Counted from the stretch's first letter, positions 19,603 to 28,915 are shown. The stretch: 64,000 nt of DNA from Antrihabitans cavernicola (GCF_008297975.1 NZ_VLNY01000002.1:558001-622000), one strand, 5' to 3'. Notes: generated by a model not told the origin, from the letters alone. Program-made: numbers and translations.

Positions 19603-20604
19603 ATGACTGCAAGCTCCAACGAGCCCTCCCGTCGCCTCGCTGCGGTGCCGGACGTGGACCCCGCGCCGAACCCGCATGCGACCCAGGAACAGGTCGAGGC
19701 TGCGCGTACGGACACCAAGCTGGCCCAGGTGCTCTACCACGACTGGGAAGCCGAGACCTACGACGACAAGTGGAACATCTCCTACGACGAGCGCTGCATC
19801 GATTACGCCCGCGGGCGCTTCGACCTCGTCGCGGGCGATCAGCCGCTGCCGTACGAGCGCGCGTTGGAATTGGGCTGCGGCACAGGATTCTTCCTCCTCA
19901 ACCTGATGCAGGCGGGCGTTGCGAAGACCGGCTCGGTCACCGACCTCTCGCCGGGCATGGTGAAGGTTGCGCTGCGCAACGCCGAGCATCTGGCCCTCCC
20001 GGTGGACGGGCGGGTCGCCGATGCGGAGACCATCCCGTACGAGGACAACACCTTCGATCTGGTCGTCGGCCATGCCGTGCTGCACCACATCCCGGATGTC
20101 GAGCAGTCGCTGCGTGAGGTGCTGCGCGTGCTCAAGCCGGGTGGCCGTTTCGTCTTCGCGGGCGAGCCCACCACGGTCGGCGATTTCTACGCGCGCTGGC
20201 TCGGCCGGATCACATGGGAAGCCACCACCCGCGCGACCCGTTTGTCCGCGCTGAAGAGCTGGCGTCGGCCGCAGTCGGAGCTCGACGAGTCCTCGCGTGC
20301 TGCCGCGCTGGAAGCCATCGTCGATCTGCACACCTTCGATCCCGCCGATCTGGAGAAAATCGCGGAGTCGGCCGGTGCAGTCGAGGTCAAGGCTCGCACG
20401 GAAGAGTTCGCCGCCGCTCTGCTCGGCTGGCCGCTGCGCACCTTCGAGTACGCCGTGCCGCCGGAGAAGCTGGGCTTCAACTGGGCCCGGTTCGGATTCA
20501 CCAGCTGGAAGCGCCTCACCTGGCTCGACGAGACCATCCTGCGGCACGTCGTTCCGCGCCGCTACTTCTACAACGCGATCATCACGGGTGTGAAGCCCAG
20601 CTAG
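19603..20604 (+). CDS. SAM-dependent methyltransferase (Rv3038c-like)
   Basis: A 333-residue class I methyltransferase. Motif I is ALELGCGTGFFLLNLMQAG, followed by LSPGMVKVALRNA and FDLVVGHAVLHHIPDVEQSL, then VLKPGGRFVFAGEP. The long C-terminal part (FEYAVPPEKLGFNW to NAIITGVKPS) is family-specific. Substrate unknown. Position matches Rv3038c. It is separated from echA17 by 79 bases and followed 17 bases later by another methyltransferase-like gene. Confidence 0.88.
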   Translation: MTASSNEPSRRLAAVPDVDPAPNPHATQEQVEAARTDTKLAQVLYHDWEAETYDDKWNISYDERCIDYARGRFDLVAGDQPLPYERALELGCGTGFFLLNLMQAGVAKTGSVTDLSPGMVKVALRNAEHLALPVDGRVADAETIPYEDNTFDLVVGHAVLHHIPDVEQSLREVLRVLKPGGRFVFAGEPTTVGDFYARWLGRITWEATTRATRLSALKSWRRPQSELDESSRAAALEAIVDLHTFDPADLEKIAESAGAVEVKARTEEFAAALLGWPLRTFEYAVPPEKLGFNWARFGFTSWKRLTWLDETILRHVVPRRYFYNAIITGVKPS

Positions 20605-20621
20605 CTTCTCGCGCTCCAGCC

Positions 20622-21779
20622 GTGAGCTACAGCTTCACCCTCGCCGATGTCGAATTCCTGACCGGCTCGGACGGCATCGGTACGCTCGCCGATGCCGACC
20701 GGCTCGAACTCTCACCGGGGTCCTTGCTGCGTGATCTCGGTCGTGCGCGTCAGCAGTTCGGCGACCGATCGACCGCCGTGGTCGAAACTGTGCTGCTACG
20801 ACGACGATCAGCGGGCAAGATCGTCGGCGGCAGCAACTGGCTCTACACCGACGACGGGTTGCAACAGGCGACACCGTCGGCGGTCGCTCGCAATCGCGCA
20901 CGCAGACTTGCCGGCCGTGCCGTCCACGACGTCACATGCTCCATCGGCGCCGAGCTGGCCGAATTGGTCGGTGCCGCAACGGAAGTGTTGGGTAGCGACC
21001 TCGACCCGGTGCGGCTGCGGATGGCCGCGCACAATGTTCCGGGCGCTGGATTGTTGCGTGCCGACGCGTTGCATCCGTCGTCGCGGGGCACCGTCGTCAT
21101 CGCGGATCCGGCCCGTCGATCGGGCGGTAGGCGCACGCACGATCCGGCGCAGCTGCAGCCGCCTCTGCCCGATTTACTCGACGCTTACCGGGGTCGCGAT
21201 CTCGCCGTGAAATGTGCTCCCGGACTCGATTTCGACAAGCTCGAATGGCCCGGTGAGATCGAAGTGGTGTCACTGGACGGTGGAGTCAAGGAAGCGTGTC
21301 TGTGGTCGTCGGGCCTGTCCGCCGGGATCGGCAGGCGCGCAAGCGTGCTCGCAAGTGATGGAACCGGGTGGGACATCACCGACGCCGAGCCTGACGATGT
21401 GCCCGAGCGCGCCCCGGGGGAGTGGATCGTCAATCCGGATGGCGCGGTGGTGCGGGCGGGTCTCGTTCGGCACTACGGCGCGAGACATGGTCTGTGGCAG
21501 CTGGATCCGCGGATCGCGTACCTCACCGGCGATCGCGTCCCGGACGGCGTGCGCGGATTCCGAATCCTGGAGCAGCTCAAGTACACCGAGAAACTGGTTC
21601 GGCAGGAGTTGGCGCGTCGTGATTGTGGGTCGCTCGAAATCTTGGTGCGCGGCGTCGACGTCGATCCGGCGACACTGCGGCCGCGACTCAAACTGCGAGG
21701 CACCCGGCGGCTGAGCCTGGTGATCACCCGAATCGGCCGCACCGCAGTGGCATTCGTGTGCGACGCGCGAACTACTTGA
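20622..21779 (+). CDS. Class I methyltransferase with THUMP-like C-terminal domain (Rv3037c-like)
   Basis: A 385-residue protein. The middle has a SAM-binding region with DVTCSIGAELAEL, a GSDLDPVRLRMAAHN motif II, and VVIADPARRSGGRR as motif IV (DPAR). The C-terminal 90 residues match the THUMP-like domain seen in actinobacterial members. Rv3037c has been proposed to act in MGLP synthesis because of its place beside Rv3030-Rv3034c. The DPAR motif and THUMP-like domain would also fit nucleic-acid methylation, so the role is open. GTG 20622 is where similarity begins. Confidence 0.82.
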   Translation: MSYSFTLADVEFLTGSDGIGTLADADRLELSPGSLLRDLGRARQQFGDRSTAVVETVLLRRRSAGKIVGGSNWLYTDDGLQQATPSAVARNRARRLAGRAVHDVTCSIGAELAELVGAATEVLGSDLDPVRLRMAAHNVPGAGLLRADALHPSSRGTVVIADPARRSGGRRTHDPAQLQPPLPDLLDAYRGRDLAVKCAPGLDFDKLEWPGEIEVVSLDGGVKEACLWSSGLSAGIGRRASVLASDGTGWDITDAEPDDVPERAPGEWIVNPDGAVVRAGLVRHYGARHGLWQLDPRIAYLTGDRVPDGVRGFRILEQLKYTEKLVRQELARRDCGSLEILVRGVDVDPATLRPRLKLRGTRRLSLVITRIGRTAVAFVCDARTT

Positions 21780-23097
21780 GGACGAACAGTTCGCCGATCA
21801 GGGTTGGGGTGACCACTTCACCCTTCGGACCGATCGACGTGCCGACTGTGAATCCCTTCGCGTCGGGCAGCACGTCCTGGTCGACGGTCGCGCCCGACGT
21901 TGTGTCGAACGTCAGCATCGCGAGATCGGGATTGTCGCCGGCGCCGCTGCGCACCACCGTGTAGCCGGTGGATCCGGCGGCTTGAGCGGGAACGCCGAGC
22001 TGCACCAGATCCATACGCTCCCAAGCGACTTCGGCCTTGTCTCCGGTATCGCGCAAGGCGATCAGGTGGGCATCCTTGCCGCCGGACGGGATGATCAGAC
22101 CGTCCGCCGACACCGATGAACTGCCAAGCGGTGTGAAGCCCAGATCGTAGCTCCACTTGGTCTTTCCCGATGCGGCGTCCACGGCGAGCAGGTGTCCCTG
22201 GTTGTCAGTGACGTAGACGGTCTTACCGTCGTGCGACAGGCTTGGGCTCGACGCACTTCCGCCCGGGAGAATGTCCGAACTCCAGTTCTGTGTGATCGTC
22301 GGGTTGTCGCCGCGCGTGTACGTCAAACCGACAAGCGACGCTGTCGCTGCGCCAGTGCGCCAAACGGTGATGAAGAACTTGCCCGTCGCCGGATCGATCG
22401 CCGGCGTGTTGGCGACCGGGCAGCCGGCGGTGCCCGCGAAGCATTCGTTCAGGCCTTGTCCATCCGGAGCTACCGGCAGATTGGGATCGGCAAGGTAGTC
22501 GGGTGGCGGCATCAGGCTGAACGGCGGCACGATGCGATCACCGGTCTGCCTGCTGAACACGTCGACCTCGCCGAGCTGGCTCACCGACAGCACGTTGCCG
22601 TCGCCGGTGAACTGCGCCGAGATCGGCGTGCCGACCAACTGGGTGCGCCAGCGGAGTTGGCCGTGCTCGTTGAACGAGTTCATGCCACCGTCGTCGCCGA
22701 CGTAGATGTTGGTCGCGCCGTCCACGATCGGGGTGGACGCCGCCGCCCCCGGCCCCAGTACCGCACAGAAGCGCTTTCGCCCGTTGTCCATCTGAAAGGA
22801 GAAGAGATTGCAGCCGCCGTTGGACTTCGTGGTCACGAACAGCTGCCCGCTCGCGGCGATCGTCGCGTACGTGGCGACAGGGCTGCCGATCGGCCGAGAC
22901 CACGCCATCGAGAGATCCCGCGATCCGGTGACCGTGCTGGTGTCGCTGTTGTGTCCGTCCGAGTGCATCCCGGGCCAACCACCAGCGGAGAGGATGTCGG
23001 AATCGCTGTCGCCGGCGCCGCAGGCGGCAAGAACCAGCGTGGATACGGCCAGGAGAACCATTGCCGCCGACCTGCGGAAGCTGCGCTCGAGCGGCAA
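21772..23097 (-). CDS. PQQ-like beta-propeller lipoprotein (Rv3035-like)
   Basis: A 441-residue exported protein. TTG 23097 is preceded by AAGGAGA and begins LPLERSFRRSAAMVLLAVST with lipobox LAAC, giving a lipoprotein. The body shows repeated beta-propeller blades of the quinoprotein-like type (for example VYVTDNQGHLLAVDAASGKTKW and TNIYVGDDGGMNSF). No enzymatic residues are obvious; such propellers often act as scaffolds. Its place among the MGLP genes is conserved in mycobacteria, but its role there is unknown. The end overlaps the convergent gene by 8 bases. Confidence 0.82.
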   Translation of the reverse strand: MPLERSFRRSAAMVLLAVSTLVLAACGAGDSDSDILSAGGWPGMHSDGHNSDTSTVTGSRDLSMAWSRPIGSPVATYATIAASGQLFVTTKSNGGCNLFSFQMDNGRKRFCAVLGPGAAASTPIVDGATNIYVGDDGGMNSFNEHGQLRWRTQLVGTPISAQFTGDGNVLSVSQLGEVDVFSRQTGDRIVPPFSLMPPPDYLADPNLPVAPDGQGLNECFAGTAGCPVANTPAIDPATGKFFITVWRTGAATASLVGLTYTRGDNPTITQNWSSDILPGGSASSPSLSHDGKTVYVTDNQGHLLAVDAASGKTKWSYDLGFTPLGSSSVSADGLIIPSGGKDAHLIALRDTGDKAEVAWERMDLVQLGVPAQAAGSTGYTVVRSGAGDNPDLAMLTFDTTSGATVDQDVLPDAKGFTVGTSIGPKGEVVTPTLIGELFVLK

Positions 23098-23207
23098 CGA
23101 TGTCTCCTTGTCTGATCTGAGCAGTCCTGGGCCGATGCTCGGCTCGACCCTATCCCGACCCCGGCGGGGTGTCGGCGACCACGCGGGCGAAAGTAGGCTC
23201 TCAGCCC

Positions 23208-23957
23208 ATGACCAGCATGTGGGGCGCACCTTTGCGCACAAGGTGGCGCGGTTCGCGTCGTAACGACAGCGAGCAGGCCAAGTTCCTCACTCTGGAGTCG
23301 CTGCGCTGGGTGATCGACAACAAGGCGTACACGCTCTGGTACCTGATTCGGTACTACCGCCTGATGAAGTTCAAGCTCGCCAACCCGCATGTGGTGCTGC
23401 GCGGCATGGTGTTCCTCGGCCGCAATGTCGAAATCCACGCGACGCCCGATCTGGCCCGACTCGAGATCGGCCGGTGGGTCCACATCGGCGACGGCAACGC
23501 GATCCGCTGCCACGAAGGGTCGCTGCGGATCGGCGACAAGGTGGTGTTCGGTAAGGACAACGTGGTCAACACCTACCTCGACATCGAGATCGGCGCGTCG
23601 ACGCTCGTCGCCGACTGGTGCTACATCTGCGATTTCGACCACAAGATGGACGACGTCACCATGCCCATCAAGGACCAGGGCATTCTCAAGGGCCCGGTCC
23701 GGATCGGGCCCGACACCTGGGTGGCGGCCAAGGTGACGATTCTGCGCGGCACCCGGATCGGTCGCGGTTGCGTGCTCGGCGCGCACGCGGTGGTCAAAGG
23801 AGAAGTTCCGGACTACAGCATCGCCGTCGGCGCACCCGCCAAAGTAGTGAAGAACCGCAAGGAGGCGTGGGAGGCCGGCGCTGCGGACCGTGCCAAGTAC
23901 ATTGCGGCACTGGAAGATATCGAGCGCAAGAAAGCAGCTCGCGCCGCGCAGCGATGA
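23208..23957 (+). CDS. Left-handed beta-helix acyltransferase (Rv3034c-like)
   Basis: A 249-residue hexapeptide-repeat protein: about residues 60-215 show repeated [LIV]-G-x4 turns (LEIGRWVHIGDGNAI, LRIGDKVVFGKDN, VRIGPDTWVAAKVTI, TRIGRGCVLGAHAVV). They end with the closing IAVGAPAKVV typical of O-acetyltransferases such as maltose and galactoside acetyltransferases. A conserved catalytic His candidate is in CDFDHKMD. The mycobacterial ortholog is proposed to acylate MGLP. It lies divergent from the propeller gene, with ATG at 23208 and 110 bases between the starts. Confidence 0.85.
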   Translation: MTSMWGAPLRTRWRGSRRNDSEQAKFLTLESLRWVIDNKAYTLWYLIRYYRLMKFKLANPHVVLRGMVFLGRNVEIHATPDLARLEIGRWVHIGDGNAIRCHEGSLRIGDKVVFGKDNVVNTYLDIEIGASTLVADWCYICDFDHKMDDVTMPIKDQGILKGPVRIGPDTWVAAKVTILRGTRIGRGCVLGAHAVVKGEVPDYSIAVGAPAKVVKNRKEAWEAGAADRAKYIAALEDIERKKAARAAQR

Positions 23958-24030
23958 CGAGAGTCGGTCAGGGGACCTTCGGCAGATTGTCCGGTACCAG
24001 TATGGCGATGCGTGAGAGGCTGGAACGAGA

Positions 24031-25056
24031 ATGCTGAGAGAAGCCGCCGTCGTCGCACTACTCGTCCTGGTCGCTGGATGCGGCAGCGACAGTGAGTCTG
24101 CGCCACCGAAAACCCCAGCCGCTGAACCGGGCAAAGCCCCTGTCGTCACCGATGCGCTGCCAGGCCGGGTCGTCCGTGTGGGCGACGCGCCCGAGGGCAT
24201 CGTGATCGGCACGTCCGGAATCGCTGCGGTCGGTGTACGCAACCCCGATGGTGTCGCTCTGGTCGATGCCGCCACGGGTGCGGTGCGGCAGACGGTGCGC
24301 ACGCAGGGCGCACCACGACATCTCGCGCTTGCCGGACCCGACGGCCCGCTGCTGGTGCCACTCGAAGGCAGCAACGAGCTCTTGGATGTCGATCTGGCGA
24401 CAGGCAAGGTGATCGCAACTGTCGGGGGAGTCGGGCACCAACCGCACGACGTCGCGCAGACGTCTGACGGCACCCGCGTCGTGACGAACGAACTGGGCGG
24501 CGGCATGGTGTTCGTTCGCAACAACGCTGTCGCGTCGTCGGTACCGCCGGGACCGCCGCAGCCCGGTGGTGTCGCTGCGGTCGGTCCCTATGCCGCCGTC
24601 GCCGACGTCCAGGGCAACGGTGTCTTCGTCTACGACGGCGCGGCGGGCAAGGAAGTGGCGCACGCGCCTGTCGGCAAGAAGCTGACGCACATCGTCACGA
24701 TGGTGGATCGAACCGTCGCCGTTGCCGACACCGACGGCGGGGCGGTGTTCGTCGAAAGCGTCACCCCGGACGTTCGGCAGGTGGCTCGTATCGATGCTCC
24801 CGGCAACCCCTACGGATTGGCCTACAACGCGCGCCGGGGGCTTTTGCTGGTGACACTGACCGCGACCAATATGTTGCGGGTCATCGATGTGTCGAACCCG
24901 TCGGTGCCCAAGATCCTGGGCGACTTACCGACCGTTCGACAACCCAATTCGGTTGCGGTGGAGCCGAACACCGGAAACGTACTGGTCACCGGCAGCGATC
25001 CCGGCGGCGACAGTTCCCTGCAGATCATCGATGTGAACGAACTGCCGTCACGGTAG
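24031..25056 (+). CDS. YncE-like beta-propeller lipoprotein
   Basis: A 341-residue exported protein with signal peptide MLREAAVVALLVLVAGC; Cys17 is the lipid-attachment residue. The rest shows seven-bladed-propeller repeats of the YncE type (for example GVALVDAATGAVRQTV, ELLDVDLATGKVIATV, NSVAVEPNTGNVLVTG). The function is unknown; family members bind DNA or extracellular ligands. It follows the acetyltransferase by 73 bases on the same strand and converges with the GT4 gene, overlapping it by 9 bases. Confidence 0.82.
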   Translation: MLREAAVVALLVLVAGCGSDSESAPPKTPAAEPGKAPVVTDALPGRVVRVGDAPEGIVIGTSGIAAVGVRNPDGVALVDAATGAVRQTVRTQGAPRHLALAGPDGPLLVPLEGSNELLDVDLATGKVIATVGGVGHQPHDVAQTSDGTRVVTNELGGGMVFVRNNAVASSVPPGPPQPGGVAAVGPYAAVADVQGNGVFVYDGAAGKEVAHAPVGKKLTHIVTMVDRTVAVADTDGGAVFVESVTPDVRQVARIDAPGNPYGLAYNARRGLLLVTLTATNMLRVIDVSNPSVPKILGDLPTVRQPNSVAVEPNTGNVLVTGSDPGGDSSLQIIDVNELPSR

Positions 25057-26301
25057 ATCGCGCTCCGGCAGCGGTCGCTCTACCACTTCCGGTCGGTGCA
25101 GCGGATGGCGTACCCGGCGCTTGGCTGCGAGGTACACCTGAGCTGTTTCGCGGGCGACGACGTGCCAGTCGAAGTCGGCGGTCAGTCGCTCGCGCGCGGC
25201 CTTGGCGCGCACCTGGGCTGCTGCGGGATCGTCGAGCACCTCGCGTACCGCCGACGTCAATCCGGCAACGTCGCCCGGCAGGAACGACACGCCCGTCACG
25301 CCGTCGACCACGGCCTCGCCGAGCCCACCCGCTGTCGACGTGACCAGCGGGGTACCCGCAGCGGCGGCTTCCAACGCGATGATGCCGAAGGGCTCGTAGC
25401 GGCTCGGCAGCACGATCGCATCGGCGCCGTGCAGCCAGCCGAGCAGTTCGGTATGGCCGAGCGTTCCGACGAAGGAGACGGACCGAGCGACACGGTGCAC
25501 GCGGGCCTGCTCGTAGAGCCAGTCGTACTGAGTGCCCTCGCCGGCGATGGTCAGCGTGGTGCCCGGGTGGCTGCGCCGAATCCTGGGCAGCGCCGCGATG
25601 GCGTCTTGGATGCCCTTTTCGTACTCGAGGCGCCCGACGAACAGCAGGCGCGGCGGACCGGAGCGGGGCTCGCGCTTGCGGTAGCGCCACGTGGTGACGT
25701 CGATTCCGTTGCGTATCACCGTGACTGGAGCAAGATCGGGGCCGTAGAGGCGCGTCACCTCGTCGTGCATGGATGCCGAGCAGGTGATCAGCGCGTCGGA
25801 CTCGTTGGCCAGCCACCATTCCACCGAATGGACCTGGCGGTTGATCCGACCGGACACCCAGCCGCTGTGCCTCCCGGCCTCGGTGGCGTGCACGGTGGAG
25901 ACCAGCGGTACGTCGTAGTGCTCGGCGAGCGCGATGGCCGGGTGCGCGACCAGCCAGTCGTGGGCGTGGACCACATCGGGCTGCCAGCCGGCACCGACGC
26001 CGGGCTTGCCGAGCGCCAGTCCCTCGCGGACCATGGCGTGCCCCATTGCCAACGTCCACGCCAGCATGTCTTCGCCGAAGAGGAAATGTGGCGGGTCCTC
26101 GGCAACCGCGACGACCAGAACACCGTCGGTGATGTGGGTGTGCGTCGGGTGAGTCGCTGAGTCGGTACCCGACGGCCGCCGCGACAGGACGACCACCTCG
26201 TGGCCACCCGCTGCCAGTTCCGTCGCCAGATGGTGGACATGGCGACCGAGCCCACCGACGACCACCGGCGGGTACTCCCACGACACCATCAAGATCTTCA
26301 T
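25048..26301 (-). CDS. GT4 alpha-glucosyltransferase, Rv3032-like (MGLP elongation)
   Basis: A 417-residue GT-B glycosyltransferase. The N-terminal half starts MKILMVSWEYPPVVVGGLGRH, the glycogen-synthase-like GT4 start with the GGLGRH donor/acceptor loop. The C-terminal half has LLFVGRLEYEKGIQDAI and the E-x7-E motif in YEPFGIIALEAAAAGTPLV. Rv3032 is established as the alpha-1,4-glucosyltransferase that elongates methylglucose lipopolysaccharide and contributes to glycogen. It is last of three minus-strand genes (methyltransferase, GH57, GT4), 28 bases after GH57. Confidence 0.9.
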   Translation of the reverse strand: MKILMVSWEYPPVVVGGLGRHVHHLATELAAGGHEVVVLSRRPSGTDSATHPTHTHITDGVLVVAVAEDPPHFLFGEDMLAWTLAMGHAMVREGLALGKPGVGAGWQPDVVHAHDWLVAHPAIALAEHYDVPLVSTVHATEAGRHSGWVSGRINRQVHSVEWWLANESDALITCSASMHDEVTRLYGPDLAPVTVIRNGIDVTTWRYRKREPRSGPPRLLFVGRLEYEKGIQDAIAALPRIRRSHPGTTLTIAGEGTQYDWLYEQARVHRVARSVSFVGTLGHTELLGWLHGADAIVLPSRYEPFGIIALEAAAAGTPLVTSTAGGLGEAVVDGVTGVSFLPGDVAGLTSAVREVLDDPAAAQVRAKAARERLTADFDWHVVARETAQVYLAAKRRVRHPLHRPEVVERPLPERDLP

Positions 26302-26329
26302 GTGGCTCCCTGATCGGGCAGACGCCTAC

Positions 26330-27856
26330 TCATGTCAAACGCCGCGCGTCGAGACCGGGAAAGAGCCCGTCCGCGTTGTTCCATCCTGCCGCCAGACGCT
26401 GTGCTCGCGCGACTTGACCGGCGGAAACGGCCTCGGCGATCTCGCGAACAGCGTGCGCATGCAGGTGTGCGCGGTCGCGTGCGTAGCCGGCAGCGGAGTC
26501 TTTGCTGACCATGAACGCCCAGTCGCTGGACACCGCCATCAGGGCTTCACGAAGGAGCTGATCGTTGACCCGATCGCGTAGTTCGACGCGGTTGGGGGCG
26601 TGGTTGGCCTTCCGCGCCTTGTCGACGGTCTCGAGGGCGGTCGCCACCACTTCGTCGTTGAGTTGCACCAGGTCGGCGACCTGTTTTCCTGCCCACACGC
26701 GCCAATCCTTGCCGGAGCCCCACGACGAATCGGCGAGGTCGACCGGTGTGCCGATGTACCCGTGATCGCGCGCGTCGGAGAGCGTGCCGACGGTGATGCC
26801 TGCCTCCGGCAGCGCGGTCAACAACTGCTCCAGCCACTGCGGGCCCTCGTGCCACCAATGGCCGAACAACTCGGTGTCGAAGGCGGCGACCACCAGCGCT
26901 GGTCTGCCGATGCGATCGGATTCGGTCCGCAGCCGCTTGCGAACGGTCTCGACGAAATCGTCGACATGTCTGCCGATCGCGGCGGCTGCGAGATCCGGAT
27001 CGTATGGAGCCTTGTCCTCGCCGGACACGCTACGACCGGTGACGCGGGCAGGTTTGAGGCCGGTGTCGTGGTCGTAGGTGTGAAAGTCGCGGTAGGCGCC
27101 GTGGCCCGGGTAACCGGACTTCGGCGACCAGACGCGGTAGCTGGCCTGCAGATCACGACCGAATGCGACGACGTCCGACTCGCGGACGGTTCTACCCAGC
27201 GAGGTGTCGCCGCGCAGGGCGGGTCCGTCGACCATGAAGTGTCGGACGCCAGCAGCGTGGTACCCGATCTCCATGCCGGGGGTGAAGCCGCACTCCGGCG
27301 CCCAGATACCGGCGGGAGTGGTGCCCCAGCGGGCGTTGGCGTCGGCCAGACCCTCGGACAGCGAGAATGCACGCATTCGCGGATCGAGCAGTGGCTGGAA
27401 CGGGTGCGCGAGTGGTCCACCGAGCAATTCGATGGTGTCCGCATCGATCAACGACCGCAGGATCGGCGAAGCACCGTGGCGCCAGTTCTGCTCGAAATCC
27501 TCGATCGCCGCCGACGACAAGCGGTGCTCGCGAGCGCCGAGCGCCCGGTGATCGGCGCTGGGCATCAGCGCGGCTTCGTGTGCCCGCAGCTGCCAGTTGC
27601 CGAGCCAGTGATGCATGCCCGCCAGACAGTGCGGATCGTCGAGCTGGGCGGCCAGCACCGGCGTGATGCCGAGACTCAGCTGGCGTGATTTACCTTGGTC
27701 GGCAAGTCGTTTCAGCACCCCGACCAGCGGCAGATAGGACGCTGCCCACGACTGGTAGAGCCACTCTTCGCCCACCGGCCAGCGGCCGTGATTCGCCAAC
27801 CACGGCAGGTGCGAGTGCAGAACCAGGCTGAACATGCCTGGCTCGCGTTCGGTCAC
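26330..27856 (-). CDS. GH57 1,4-alpha-glucan branching enzyme, Rv3031-like
   Basis: A 508-residue GH57 enzyme. It begins MFSLVLHSHLPW (first GH57 motif), has catalytic Glu in GIWAPECGF and catalytic Asp in VAAFDTELFGHWWHEG, then a C-terminal helical domain of about 100 residues (VNDQLLREALMAVSSDWAFM). Length and C domain fit the branching-enzyme clade, as opposed to amylopullulanase. In the MGLP model it introduces alpha-1,6 links or trims the methylated glucan. Its ATG overlaps the upstream methyltransferase stop (ATGA), so translation is coupled. Confidence 0.9.
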   Translation of the reverse strand: MTEREPGMFSLVLHSHLPWLANHGRWPVGEEWLYQSWAASYLPLVGVLKRLADQGKSRQLSLGITPVLAAQLDDPHCLAGMHHWLGNWQLRAHEAALMPSADHRALGAREHRLSSAAIEDFEQNWRHGASPILRSLIDADTIELLGGPLAHPFQPLLDPRMRAFSLSEGLADANARWGTTPAGIWAPECGFTPGMEIGYHAAGVRHFMVDGPALRGDTSLGRTVRESDVVAFGRDLQASYRVWSPKSGYPGHGAYRDFHTYDHDTGLKPARVTGRSVSGEDKAPYDPDLAAAAIGRHVDDFVETVRKRLRTESDRIGRPALVVAAFDTELFGHWWHEGPQWLEQLLTALPEAGITVGTLSDARDHGYIGTPVDLADSSWGSGKDWRVWAGKQVADLVQLNDEVVATALETVDKARKANHAPNRVELRDRVNDQLLREALMAVSSDWAFMVSKDSAAGYARDRAHLHAHAVREIAEAVSAGQVARAQRLAAGWNNADGLFPGLDARRLT

Positions 27857-28668
27857 TCGCCGGACCCTTTCGCGGCGGTGTCTTTAGAAGCGACGGCCAC
27901 CAGATCGAGGCTGGCGTCGATATCGGGTTCGCGCAGGTCGAAGTCGTCGGTGGTGACTGCGGCAACGTCTGCGGTGAGAGCTGCAGGCCACGGTTCACCG
28001 GCCAGTGCCCGCTCGATCTGGGCGTCGATGAACGAACCGCCGTGCTTGGTGTCGAGTGCCTGCAACGCCGGACCGTGGTGCACGCCGGTCATCAGGTCGA
28101 CGGTGAAGCCCGCTTGCTCGAGCAACTCCGTCAGTTCGGCGGCGTTGAGCTCGCGCGTATGGAACGGATTGAGAGGTGTGTCACGCCCGGGGGAGAACGT
28201 GATGCGATTCGGTGTACTGATCAGCAGGTGGCCGCCCGGGCGCAACACGCGGAAGCATTCACGCAGAAATTGCAGTTGATCCCACAGATGTTCGATCACC
28301 TGGAAATTGACAACGACATCCACCGACGCGTCGTCGAGGGGCAGGTCGGCGAGGTTGCCCTGCCGCATCTGCACCCGGGGGTAGCGCGCGCGGACGTGCT
28401 CCACCGCACCCGCGTCGTAGTCCACGCCGACAACCGATCGTGCGACGTCGGCAATCATGTTGGCGCCGTAGCCTTCTCCGGATCCAGCTTCCAGAACGTC
28501 TTTGTTCGCGCAGCGGGTGAGCAGGTCGCGGTAGACCACCTCGTGCCTGCGGAACCAGTAGTTCTCCTCTGGAATGCCGGGCACGGTGCGCTCGCCGGTG
28601 AGGGGAAGTGGTTCGAGATCATCGACTCTCACCGACGGCTCGGCGCTGCTCACAGATGGTTCGGTCAC
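27853..28668 (-). CDS. SAM-dependent methyltransferase, Rv3030-like (MGLP)
   Basis: A 271-residue class I methyltransferase: DVLEAGSGEGYGANMIA (motif I), VVGVDYDAGAVEHVRARY (motif II), VDVVVNFQVIEHLWDQLQFL and VLRPGGHLLISTPN. The GTG at 28668 starts a product whose first 30 residues are disordered-looking. A longer frame reaches 28977 but crosses the etf promoter region and part of etfB. Rv3030 is assigned to methylation in the MGLP pathway; the exact sugar position cannot be judged here. It is first in the operon with GH57 and GT4. Confidence 0.87.
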   Translation of the reverse strand: MTEPSVSSAEPSVRVDDLEPLPLTGERTVPGIPEENYWFRRHEVVYRDLLTRCANKDVLEAGSGEGYGANMIADVARSVVGVDYDAGAVEHVRARYPRVQMRQGNLADLPLDDASVDVVVNFQVIEHLWDQLQFLRECFRVLRPGGHLLISTPNRITFSPGRDTPLNPFHTRELNAAELTELLEQAGFTVDLMTGVHHGPALQALDTKHGGSFIDAQIERALAGEPWPAALTADVAAVTTDDFDLREPDIDASLDLVAVASKDTAAKGSGE

Positions 28669-28694
28669 GGCCCCGACGTTAGTGCCTGAGGTGC

Positions 28695-28724
28695 TTGACG
28701 TGGGTGGGCGGTCGGGCGCATAGT
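28695..28724 (+). promoter_or_regulatory. Probable etfBA promoter
   Basis: TTGACG (28695-28700) and CATAGT (28719-28724) are separated by 18 bases, facing etfB. The predicted transcript would start near 28731, just before the palindrome at 28737-28756, and carry a leader of about 185 bases. Confidence 0.45.
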
Positions 28725-28736
28725 CGAACAGTGGGC

Positions 28737-28756
28737 AAGTTACTGGCGAGTAACTT
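28737..28756. promoter_or_regulatory. Perfect palindrome, candidate TetR-type operator before etfBA
   Basis: AAGTTACT (28737-28744), GGCG, AGTAACTT (28749-28756) form a perfect 8+4+8 inverted repeat. It lies immediately downstream of the likely -10 of the etf promoter, a position suited to repression. TTACT...AGTAA dyads of this size are the kind of site bound by TetR-family regulators. I cannot name the regulator. Confidence 0.6.
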
Positions 28757-28915
28757 CTCATGGGGTAATCTCTCGCACAGCTATACGGCGCCCCAGGCGT
28801 ACCCATGATCACCAGTGCCACCCAGCGGCTCTGGAACACAGCGTTTAGAAACACCGCGGCGCTCACCTGAGCCTCGCATCCTGACGCAGCTACTACAGGA
28901 GGTCGACGAAGACCC

